From Trebonia sp. (GTDB taxonomy: Bacteria > Actinomycetota > Actinomycetes > Streptosporangiales > Streptosporangiaceae): DNA of 13,808 bases. How positions within the stretch are numbered: the first letter of the stretch is position 1; every line of letters begins with the position of its first letter. The position numbers and the translations under genes were made by a program. The notes below the pieces were generated by a model. It worked only from the letters and a program-made list of their open reading frames with translations, was not told the DNA's origin and did no database searches. The DNA lies in the NCBI GenBank assembly GCA_030038035.1, contig JASHPP010000302.1:1-13808 (forward strand), in the 5' to 3' direction. Positions 6,511 through 13,808 of this stretch are shown one piece after another.

Positions 6511-7344
6511 GTGAACCAGCAGAGCGTCGAGATCGCCGGGCAGCTGATCGCCTACCTGGAGAGCCCCGGCGGCCGCGCCGACCGGGACGGCCGCGCGGTC
6601 ATCTTCGTCCACGGCAACTCGTCCTCCGCCAGGACATGGCTCCCGGTGCTTGCGGGAAGCTTCGGCCGGCGGTTCCGCTGCCTTGCGCTTGACCTGCCCG
6701 GCCACGGGCAGTCCGAGCCGGCGAGAGACAAGGCCGACTACTCGCTGCCGGGATACGCGGCCGTGCTCGCGGGCTTCGCCCGGGCGCTCGGTGCCGCCGA
6801 CGCGATCGTCGTCGGCTGGAGCCTGGGCGGGCATATCGCGCTTGAGGCTGCGCCAGCGCTGCCGGGGGCGGCCGGCTTTGTCATCTTCGGCGCGCCGCCG
6901 GTCGGGTCGGCAGCGCAGCTCGCCGAGGCGTTCCTGCCAAACCCGGCGATGAACGCCGGCTTCACCGCGAGCCTCACCGACGCCGAGGCAACCTCGTTCG
7001 CCGCCAGCTTCACCGCGCCCGGCTCGGCGCTGCCGGCCAGCGAGTTCGTGCCGGACATCCTGGCCACCGACGGCGCGGCGCGCGCCGGGCTGCTGGCCAG
7101 CATCGGCGAGGGCCGGTTCGCCGACGAGGTAGCGATTGCCGCAGGGCTCCGCCAGCCGCTGGCGATCCTGCACGGTTCAGGCGAGCAGTTGGTCAGCCTT
7201 GACTACCTGCGCAAGCTCACCATCCCGGCCCTGTGGCGCGGTGAGATACAGGTGATCCCCGGCGTCGGCCACGCGCCCCACCGGGAGTCACCCGAGCGGT
7301 TCGCGGCGCTGCTGACGGACTTCAGCGGTGATCATGACCGCTGA
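6511..7344 (+). CDS. Alpha/beta-fold hydrolase
   Basis: The 277-residue soluble protein starts at GTG 6511 with GAGG six nt upstream. It shows the alpha/beta hydrolase plan: the oxyanion-hole strand VIFVHGNSSSARTW (30-43), LDLPGHGQSE (60-69), the nucleophile elbow GWSLGG (102-107, Ser104) and the catalytic His254 in GVGHAPHRESPERF. The acid is expected in ILHGSGEQLVS (219-229), where the usual Asp is Glu225. The cap region (about 130-205) is Ala-rich and gives no substrate hint. Esterase, lactonase, C-C hydrolase and haloperoxidase-like members all share this layout, so the substrate is unknown. It is isolated between two spacers, and its 136-bp gap from the GT4 gene argues for a separate transcript. 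Confidence 0.88.
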   Translation: MNQQSVEIAGQLIAYLESPGGRADRDGRAVIFVHGNSSSARTWLPVLAGSFGRRFRCLALDLPGHGQSEPARDKADYSLPGYAAVLAGFARALGAADAIVVGWSLGGHIALEAAPALPGAAGFVIFGAPPVGSAAQLAEAFLPNPAMNAGFTASLTDAEATSFAASFTAPGSALPASEFVPDILATDGAARAGLLASIGEGRFADEVAIAAGLRQPLAILHGSGEQLVSLDYLRKLTIPALWRGEIQVIPGVGHAPHRESPERFAALLTDFSGDHDR

Positions 7345-7405
7345 CCCGCGCCGGCCGGCCTGGTAGCCGGCGTTCGATCGGCCAGCCTGAAACCGCCAGG
7401 CGCAC

Positions 7406-7437
7406 GCATGACATGCTTGCTCAGATGCGAATACGTT
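7406..7437 (+). promoter_or_regulatory. Candidate promoter and overlapping palindrome for the GT4 operon
   Basis: ATGACA (7408-7413, one mismatch to TTGACA) is followed after 18 nt by TACGTT (7432-7437, fits TANNNT), placing a transcription start about 35-40 nt before the first gene. The 11-bp palindrome GCATG-A-CATGC (7406-7416) covers the -35, as expected for a repressor operator. Assignment is by pattern only. Confidence 0.4.
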
Positions 7438-7480
7438 TCCCGCGAGGCTGCGGCGTCCCTGGACAAGCCGACCCATCCCC

Positions 7481-8722
7481 GTGGCCGCAGTGAACAGCCC
7501 ACTGCGAATCGCGCTGCTGTCCTACCGCAGCAAACCGCATTCCGGCGGCCAGGGCGTCTACGTGCGTCACCTGAGCAGGGAGCTCGCCGCCCTCGGGCAC
7601 CACGTCGAGGTGTTCTCCGGCCAGCCCTACCCCGAGCTCGACGACGGCCCGCTGCTGCGCCAGGTGCCGAGCCTGGACCTCTACCGCGACGACGACCCGT
7701 TCCGCACCCCGCGGCGCGAGGAGATCAGGGACTGGGCGGACGCCCTCGAGACGGCCATGATGTGGGCGGGGGCCTTTCCCGAGCCGCTGACGTTCAGCAT
7801 CAGGGCGCTGCGCGCGCTGCGCGCGCGACCGGGGGACTTCGACGTCGTGCACGACAACCAGGGGCTCGGCTACGGCATGCTCGGCGTGCGCAGGCTGGGC
7901 CTGCCGCTGGTGACGAGCATCCACCACCCGATCACCGTGGACAAGCGGCTCGACCTGGCGGAGCGGAGCTGGCTCGGGCGGCTTGACAAGGGCCGCTGGT
8001 ACGGCTTCGTGCGCATGCAGGGCCGGGTGGCCAGGCACGCGGGCCCGCTGATCACCGTCTCCGAGGCGGCGAAGCTCGACATCTGCCGCGACTTCCTGGT
8101 GCCGCCAGAACGCGTGCACATAGTCCCGCTTGGAGTGGACACGCGGCTTTTCCGGCCACGTCCGCAGCCCCGGGTCAGCGGCCGGATCGTCACCGTCACC
8201 AGCGCCGACTCCCCGCTCAAGGGCCTGCCCGGCCTGCTGCGGGCAGTCGCCAAGCTGGTGACAGAACGCGACGTCCACCTCGTCGTCGTCGGCTCCCCCG
8301 CGGCGGCGACCAGGGCGCAGGCCGCGCAGCTGTCCCTGGGCGAGCGGGTCACGTTCACCAGCGGCCTGCCCGACGAGCAGTACGCGGCGCTGCTGGCATC
8401 CGCGGAGGTGGCGGTGATCCCGTCCAGGTACGAGGGGTTCTCGCTGCCCGCCGTCGAGCACATGGCGTCGGGCACCCCGCTTGTCACCACCCGGGCGGGC
8501 GCGCTGCCCGAGGTCACCGGCGACGCGGCGCTGTTCGTGGCGCCTGGCGACCCGGAGGAACTCGCCGCGGCGCTGCGCATGCTCCTCGACGACGCCGCAC
8601 GGCGCGAAACGCTCGCGGAACGTGGCTTGCGCCGCGTCGGCGAGCGGTTCGCCTGGCCGGCGGTCGCGGCCGCCACCGTCGCGCTGTACCGCGCCGCGAT
8701 CAACGGGAACCTCGCGTGCTGA
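7481..8722 (+). CDS. GT4-family (GT-B fold) glycosyltransferase
   Basis: The 413-residue retaining glycosyltransferase has two Rossmann-like halves. The acceptor-side N-terminal domain has LRIALLSYRSKPHSGGQGVYVRHLSRELAALGHHVEVFSG (8-47), with the Gly-rich donor/acceptor loop SGGQGVY. The C-terminal nucleotide-sugar domain has VPLGVDTRLFRP (215-226), SADSPLKGL (241-249, K247) and the EX7E motif E318-GFSLPAV-E326, then ASGTPLVTTRAGALPEV. Sugar donor and acceptor cannot be read from sequence. There is no membrane segment, so it would act at the cytosolic face. Start codon GTG 7481 or GTG 7490 (three residues shorter) are equally possible, and neither has a clear Shine-Dalgarno. It overlaps the next gene by 7 nt, marking it as first gene of a three-gene operon whose later members are a methyltransferase and a cyclase-like protein. 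Confidence 0.92.
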   Translation: MAAVNSPLRIALLSYRSKPHSGGQGVYVRHLSRELAALGHHVEVFSGQPYPELDDGPLLRQVPSLDLYRDDDPFRTPRREEIRDWADALETAMMWAGAFPEPLTFSIRALRALRARPGDFDVVHDNQGLGYGMLGVRRLGLPLVTSIHHPITVDKRLDLAERSWLGRLDKGRWYGFVRMQGRVARHAGPLITVSEAAKLDICRDFLVPPERVHIVPLGVDTRLFRPRPQPRVSGRIVTVTSADSPLKGLPGLLRAVAKLVTERDVHLVVVGSPAAATRAQAAQLSLGERVTFTSGLPDEQYAALLASAEVAVIPSRYEGFSLPAVEHMASGTPLVTTRAGALPEVTGDAALFVAPGDPEELAAALRMLLDDAARRETLAERGLRRVGERFAWPAVAAATVALYRAAINGNLAC

Positions 8723-9507
8723 CGGTCGACTTCGGCAAGTTTCGCATCGGCCCGGGGGACCGCGTCCTCGACCTGGGCTGCGGCGGCGGGCGGCACGCGT
8801 TCGAGGCGTTCCGGCGCGGCGCGCACGTCGTCGCCGCCGACTTCGACGGCAAGGAGCTGGCGCCGGTCATCGGCATGTTCGCCGCCATGCGCGCGGAAGG
8901 CGAGGCCGGCCCGCCCGCGGCGGCCGCCGCCCTGACCGCGGACGCCACGAGCCTGCCGTTTCCCGACGGCGCGTTCGACCGGGTCATCGCCGCCGAGATC
9001 CTCGAGCACGTGCCGGAGGACTGGCGGGCCATGACCGAGATCGCGCGGGTGCTGCGCCCCGGGGGGATCGCCGCGGTCACCGTGCCCGCATGGCTGCCCG
9101 AGCGGGTCTGCTGGGCGCTGTCGAGGGAGTACCACGAGGTGCCCGGCGGGCATGTCCGCATCTTCACCCGCGGGGAGCTCACCGCGAAGCTCGCCCGGGC
9201 CGGCCTGGAGGCGATCGGCAGCCATCACGCGCACGGGCTGCACTCCCCGTACTGGTGGCTGAAGTGCGTGGTCGGGGTGCACGACGACGCCAACCCCGCC
9301 GTGCGCGGCTACCACCGGCTGCTGGTCTGGGACATCGTGCGCCGCCCCGCGCTGACCCGCGTGTGCGAGGCGGCGCTCAATCCGCTCATCGGCAAGAGCC
9401 TCGTCATCTACGCGGAAAAGAAAAGATCTTTCCTTCCGAACGGACGCGTGGTTCCCCCGGCACGCACGCTGCTTCCCGCGGAGGGCAACGCGCGTGCGGC
9501 CGGCTGA
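8716..9507 (+). CDS. Class I SAM-dependent methyltransferase (Methyltransf_11-like)
   Basis: The 263-residue protein has a standard SAM-binding fold. Motif I is RVLDLGCGGGRH (16-27), the acidic end of strand 2 is AADFD (40-44), and motif II/III covers ADATSLPFPDGAFDRVIAAEILEHVPE (75-101) and VLRPGGIAAVTVPAW (112-126). The middle (SHHAHGLHSPYWWLKCVVGVHDD, 169-191) is rich in His/Trp and probably forms the acceptor site. The start GTG 8716 lies inside the end of the glycosyltransferase gene, and it overlaps the following gene by 14 nt. After the last conserved strand (GKSLVIYAEK) there is a 28-residue tail beginning KRSFLPNGR that looks like an extension. Its start is encoded by an A-rich stretch unlike the rest of the gene. 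It probably methylates an intermediate made by its operon neighbours; O-, N- or C-methylation cannot be told apart. Confidence 0.9.
   Translation: MLTVDFGKFRIGPGDRVLDLGCGGGRHAFEAFRRGAHVVAADFDGKELAPVIGMFAAMRAEGEAGPPAAAAALTADATSLPFPDGAFDRVIAAEILEHVPEDWRAMTEIARVLRPGGIAAVTVPAWLPERVCWALSREYHEVPGGHVRIFTRGELTAKLARAGLEAIGSHHAHGLHSPYWWLKCVVGVHDDANPAVRGYHRLLVWDIVRRPALTRVCEAALNPLIGKSLVIYAEKKRSFLPNGRVVPPARTLLPAEGNARAAG
9414..9437. other. AT-rich purine/pyrimidine switch inside the methyltransferase gene
   Basis: Thirteen purines (GGAAAAGAAAAGA) are followed directly by eleven pyrimidines (TCTTTCCTTCC), centred on the palindrome AAAGATCTTT (9422-9431). This stands out sharply in a gene that is otherwise overwhelmingly GC. 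It encodes the EKKRSFLP junction between domain and tail. Confidence 0.6.
9480..9485 (+). promoter_or_regulatory. Ribosome binding site for the cyclase-like gene
   Basis: GGAGGG, 8 nt before GTG 9494, lies inside the methyltransferase coding sequence. It supports the 14-nt overlapping start over any later in-frame start. Confidence 0.7.
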
Positions 9508-10594
9508 CCCGGAGTCCAGCGAGCGCCCCGCGGGCCCGCCCGCCAGGATCTGGCGGACCGCCCGGTCGATCGCGGCGGCGCAGCTGCCCTGCGGGGCGAT
9601 CGCCTGGCCGGACGGCCACGTGGACCCATGGGACCACGTGGAATGCGCGATGGCACTGAGCGCCTGCGGCCTGACCGGGCCCGCGCGGCGCGCCTACCGG
9701 TGGCTGCGCGACACCCAGCGCCCGGACGGATCGTGGCCGCGCACGACCCGCGGCGGCGTGGTCACCGATCACGCCGCGGAAACCCACCACGCCGCCTACG
9801 CCGCTGTCGGCGTCTGGCACGAGTTCCTCGTCACGGCGGACCGCGGGTTCGCCGCGCGCATGTGGCCGACGGTGCGCGGCGCGATCGGGTGGGTGCTCGG
9901 CCTGCAGGCGCCGCGCGGTGAGGTCGCGTGGGAACGGGACGCGGCCGGCGGGCCCGGCGAGTTCGCGCTGCTCTCCGGCTGCTCCAGCATCCTGCACGGC
10001 CTGCGCTGCGCGATAGCGCTCGCCGGCCTGGCCGGCGAGCCGCAGCCGGACTGGGAGCTCGCCGCCGTCCAGCTCGGGCACGTGCTCGCCCGCCACCCGG
10101 AGGCGTTCGCCGACAAGAGCCGGTTCGCGATGGACTGGTACTACCCGGTGCTCGGCGGCGCGATCAGGGGGGCCGCCGCCGCCGGCCGGCTCGCCGCGGG
10201 CTGGGACACGTTCGTGGTGCCGGGCCTTGGGGTGCGCTGTGTCAGCGACCAGCCGTGGGTGACGGTCGCCGAGACCTGCGAGCTGGTGCTGGCGCTCGAC
10301 GCCTGCGGCCTGGACGAGCAGGCCGTCGGGCTGCTGCCCGCCATCGAGCGGCTGCGCCACGACGACGGCTCCTACTGGACCGGCTGGCAGTACGCCAACT
10401 CGGCGCACTTCCCCGCCGAGCGCAGTAGCTGGACCGCCGCCGCCGTGGTCCTCGCCGCGGATGCCCTAGCGGGTTTCAGCCCGGGCGCGGGCATCTTCCG
10501 CGACATCCCCGCCCCGGTGGCCGCCCGCCCGCAGGCGGACCCGGACGCCTGCGGCTGCGCCCCGGACTCGGCCGACGCGATCGCGGGACCTTAG
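9494..10594 (+). CDS. Prenyltransferase/squalene-cyclase-like (alpha/alpha)-barrel protein
   Basis: The 366-residue protein resembles proteins annotated as 'prenyltransferase' in actinomycetes. A QW-type repeat QRPDGSWPR (75-83) and a second HDDGSYWTGWQYAN (289-302) fit the (alpha/alpha)6 barrel of terpene cyclases and protein prenyltransferases. Other landmarks are AIAWPDGHVDPWDHVECAMAL (35-55), TDHAAETHHAAYAA (91-104), SGCSSILHGLRCAIAL (161-176) and ADKSRFAMDWYYPVLGG (207-222). I see no DxDD cyclase motif and no DDxxD, so classic cyclase or prenyltransferase chemistry is unproven. A glycosidase-like or purely binding role on the same fold is possible. A Pro/Ala/Cys-rich tail (about 338-366) looks unstructured. 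It is the last gene of the GT4 operon and ends 7 bp from the convergent methyltransferase. Confidence 0.75.
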   Translation: MRPADPESSERPAGPPARIWRTARSIAAAQLPCGAIAWPDGHVDPWDHVECAMALSACGLTGPARRAYRWLRDTQRPDGSWPRTTRGGVVTDHAAETHHAAYAAVGVWHEFLVTADRGFAARMWPTVRGAIGWVLGLQAPRGEVAWERDAAGGPGEFALLSGCSSILHGLRCAIALAGLAGEPQPDWELAAVQLGHVLARHPEAFADKSRFAMDWYYPVLGGAIRGAAAAGRLAAGWDTFVVPGLGVRCVSDQPWVTVAETCELVLALDACGLDEQAVGLLPAIERLRHDDGSYWTGWQYANSAHFPAERSSWTAAAVVLAADALAGFSPGAGIFRDIPAPVAARPQADPDACGCAPDSADAIAGP

Positions 10595-10601
10595 GGCCGC
10601 A

Positions 10602-12411
<1,810 letters not shown>

Positions 12412-12481
12412 CTCGCCAGCGTAGGTGACGCCCGGCCACCGCGAACCGCAGACTCCCCGGAGCGGAACGGCATCGGTCGCT

Positions 12482-12545
12482 TAGGATACGAAACGCAGCT
12501 CCCGTGCCCGGTTTCAACCGTTTTGTTCATGCAACTCGTATCCTA
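12482..12545. promoter_or_regulatory. Inverted pair of TAGGATACGA boxes (possible divergent promoters or operator)
   Basis: TAGGATACGA at 12482-12491 and its exact reverse complement TCGTATCCTA at 12536-12545 are 44 bp apart. Each, read outward, contains TATCCT, which fits a TANNNT -10. The left one would start transcription about 70 nt before the reductase. No convincing -35 was found for either, so a two-site operator is equally likely. Confidence 0.4.
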
Positions 12546-12566
12546 TGTTGCCCGGCGGGCATGGAC

Positions 12567-12591
12567 CGCGCCCGGTTTGGGCGATTTGTCC
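12567..12591 (+). repeat. 25-bp intergenic element, copy 2 (hairpin + ATTTGTCC)
   Basis: It matches 6301-6325 at 23 of 25 bases in the same orientation, including the 14-mer TGGGCGATTTGTCC at 12578-12591. The inner stem CGCCC/GGGCG is intact. The copy is additionally flanked by GACCG (12564-12568) and CGGTC (12591-12595), which could extend the stem with a bulge. Function is unknown. Confidence 0.65.
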
Positions 12592-12633
12592 GGTCGGGCG
12601 GGCCGGGCGGCTTAAGTTCCTGGCATTGGAACC

Positions 12634-12750
12634 GGCGCAGCCGGGGCCAGGGGCCGCAAGTACCCCGGAGCAGGTGCGCCGTCAAGGCGCAGCCGGGGCC
12701 AGGGGCCGCAAGTACCCCGGAGCAGGTGCGCCGTCAAGGCGCAGCCGGGG
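12634..12750. repeat. 52-bp tandem repeat, 2.25 copies, each unit a potential hairpin
   Basis: Identical 52-bp units occupy 12634-12685 and 12686-12737, with a 13-bp partial third (12738-12750). Within each unit GGCGCA at the start pairs with TGCGCC near the end, and CCGGGG pairs with CCCCGG inside, leaving a GTCAA linker. Each copy can therefore fold into a long imperfect hairpin. The period is not a multiple of three, so it does not encode a peptide repeat. It lies just past the serpin stop on the serpin's transcript side. Confidence 0.9.
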
Positions 12751-12753
12751 GGT

Positions 12754-12773
12754 CCGGGGGGTCGCCCCCCCGG
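12754..12773 (-). terminator. GC hairpin terminator of the serpin gene
   Basis: CCGGGGGG (12754-12761) pairs perfectly with CCCCCCGG (12766-12773) around a TCGC loop. It begins 11 bp downstream of the serpin stop in the direction of its transcription. No T-tract follows. The same symmetrical hairpin would work on either strand. Confidence 0.65.
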
Positions 12774-12784
12774 GCTAGCAGAGC

Positions 12785-13808
12785 TCATCTCGGGGTGGTG
12801 TACTGGCCGAGGAACAGCGGCAGGCCCGACCCGGTCTCCACGATCGCGAACAGGAACGGGCGGTCGACGACCAGCGTGACGTCCGGGCTGGGCTTCCTGA
12901 CCAGCGCCAGCGTGGCGAAGGCGACCGCGGTCGCGGCGGCGGCTTCCGTGCCCTTCTCGCCGACGTCTACGTAGGCCTTGTGCAGGACGGCGCTGATATG
13001 CAGCGGCTCGTCCCCGGTGATGCCGCTGAAGTCGGCGGCCCCCGTGAAGGCCCGCCGCACGCCGAGCTGCTGCAGCGTGTCCGTCAGCAGGAACCCGGCG
13101 GTGACGCGGAAGCGCGGCAGGGTGAGGTCGACCTGGCATTCGGCGGCGCCGGACAGCAGCCCGTCCAGCAGGGCGCCGACGCCGCCGGCGGCGGCCAGGT
13201 GCCCGGCCAGCTCGCTGAGCGGCCCGTCGGGAAGCACCACGGCCATCGCGAGGGAGCCACCCCGGTAGGGCAGCAGGATGGCCTGGTAACCGTCGCCACG
13301 GTGGTAGGCCAGCCCCGCCAGCAGGTGCATCATGTCCGTGGGAGCCGGCCCGGATCGTTCGGGATAAAAGGGCCTTTGCCTTGTCTCCTGGGCCGGGAAC
13401 TGGCGCACCCACAGCGCGTTCAGGTAGACGGCGTTGGTCAGCACCAGCCGGGTCAGCGTGTCGACCGTGCCGCGCGGGACCAGGCCGGTGATCTTGCCGG
13501 CCGTCTGCTCGGCCACCGCCGCGTTGATCGCCTCCCGCGCCGCCTCGGGCGCGTGCCGGAAGTCGCACCGCTCCACGGAGACGGTCCCGGACAGCTGGGC
13601 GAGGAAGCTATCCCGAACGGACAGGGCCGTCTGCAGCCACATCACGTTCGGCGCCTGGAACGTGAGGTCGTCACCTGGGCGGATCGCGGCGAGCTGTGCC
13701 AGGCCGTCCGCGGCGGCCTCCTGGGCCGGCAGGTGCAGCGCGGCCGCGAGCTCGGCCGCGGTCTCGCCGCGGGCGCCGGCCAGCGCCATCCGCAGCGCCG
13801 CCGCGATG
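12785..13808 (-). CDS. Serpin-family protease inhibitor, N-terminus beyond window
   Basis: About 340 residues of a serpin are visible and the frame stays open to the edge. The Met at 13789 is internal, since IAAALR before it matches the serpin helix preceding 'GARGETAAEL'. Counting from that Met, hallmarks are INAAVAEQTAGKITGLVP (88-105), LTNAVYLNALW (117-127), LPRFRV (224-229), AFTGAADFSGI (247-257), HISAVLHKAYVDVGEKGTEAAAAT (264-287), DRPFLFAI (309-316) and FLGQYTTP (326-333). The hinge E-K-G-T-E-A-A-A-A is the inhibitory type, so it probably traps a serine or cysteine protease by the suicide mechanism. Counting from the hinge, P1 would be Leu294, but the loop is about six residues longer than in alpha-1-antitrypsin, so P1 might instead fall at the R298-K299 pair. 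Whether it is secreted cannot be judged because any signal peptide is outside the window. Confidence 0.93.
   Translation of the reverse strand, partial: IAAALRMALAGARGETAAELAAALHLPAQEAAADGLAQLAAIRPGDDLTFQAPNVMWLQTALSVRDSFLAQLSGTVSVERCDFRHAPEAAREAINAAVAEQTAGKITGLVPRGTVDTLTRLVLTNAVYLNALWVRQFPAQETRQRPFYPERSGPAPTDMMHLLAGLAYHRGDGYQAILLPYRGGSLAMAVVLPDGPLSELAGHLAAAGGVGALLDGLLSGAAECQVDLTLPRFRVTAGFLLTDTLQQLGVRRAFTGAADFSGITGDEPLHISAVLHKAYVDVGEKGTEAAAATAVAFATLALVRKPSPDVTLVVDRPFLFAIVETGSGLPLFLGQYTTPR

Larger units (their letters stand above)
12412..12784. other. 373-bp gene-free region between serpin 3' end and reductase 5' end
   Basis: No credible gene is present; open frames here are continuations of antisense frames. 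From left to right it holds the reductase upstream region, an inverted pair of TAGGATACGA boxes (12482-12545), copy 2 of the 25-bp element (12567-12591), 2.25 copies of a 52-bp tandem repeat (12634-12750) and the serpin terminator hairpin (12754-12773). It is the most structure-dense stretch of the window. Confidence 0.7.

Noticed and set aside
7870..9315. 481-codon minus-strand open frame across GT4 and methyltransferase genes
   Set aside because: It spans the junction of two well-supported plus-strand genes and has no domain pattern.
9410..9507. Programmed frameshift at the A-rich stretch of the first methyltransferase
   Set aside because: No heptamer fits the X XXY YYZ pattern in the correct frame, and the downstream gene has its own strong ribosome binding site and start.
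12634..12750. CRISPR array
   Set aside because: The units are contiguous and identical over their full 52 bp, with no variable spacers and no cas genes nearby.
12504..12974. Plus-strand frame crossing the 52-bp tandem repeats into the serpin
   Set aside because: The repeat period is not divisible by three, so the repeats do not give a peptide repeat. The second half is antisense to serpin, and no family similarity is seen.

Overview
The window is very GC-rich, with strong third-position G/C bias, frequent GTG starts, many overlapping or near-touching genes and almost no AT-rich spacers. It also carries a HutF-type histidine pathway and a compact glycosyltransferase/methyltransferase/prenyltransferase-like/geranylgeranyl-reductase cluster. 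Together these point to a soil-type actinomycete (Actinomycetota, for example a Streptosporangiales or Catenulisporales relative). The genus cannot be fixed from the sequence alone.

Layout. (1) 1-863, plus strand: the C-terminal end of a probable S49/SppA-like peptidase, then a small flavin-reductase-domain protein. (2) 883-3478, minus strand: hutF then hutI, two consecutive histidine-catabolism amidohydrolases whose junction couples the hutF stop to the hutI ribosome binding site. A perfect 7-bp-stem hairpin fills the 19 bp between the convergent flavin-reductase and hutI stop codons. (3) 3666-4382, plus: a VIT1/CCC1-family metal transporter with a His-rich N-terminus and an apparently leaderless promoter, followed by a strong GC hairpin. 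(4) 4573-6186, plus: a 537-residue exported, cysteine-rich protein of unknown function. It resembles secreted fungal proteins I recall, and is one of the two most interesting genes here. (5) 6187-6510: a 324-bp gene-free stretch carrying a nested inverted repeat and copy 1 of a 25-bp element. (6) 6511-7344, plus: an alpha/beta hydrolase. (7) 7481-10594, plus: a tightly overlapping operon of GT4 glycosyltransferase, class I methyltransferase and an (alpha/alpha)-barrel prenyltransferase/squalene-cyclase-like protein. It converges, 7 bp apart, on (8) 10602-12411, minus: a geranylgeranyl-reductase-family flavoprotein and a second methyltransferase separated by one base. (9) 12412-12784: a 373-bp gene-free stretch with an inverted pair of TAGGATACGA boxes, copy 2 of the 25-bp element, a 52-bp tandem repeat of potential hairpins and a GC terminator hairpin. 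(10) 12785 to the edge, minus: a serpin missing its N-terminus at the window edge.

How the parts may work together. hutF-hutI are two known steps of the five-step histidine degradation route. The GT4/methyltransferase/cyclase-like operon and the convergent reductase/methyltransferase operon look like one unassigned pathway, plausibly making or decorating a glycosylated, reduced isoprenoid or lipid, but no substrate can be read from sequence. The secreted protein, the serpin and the shared intergenic elements are the least explained parts of the window.
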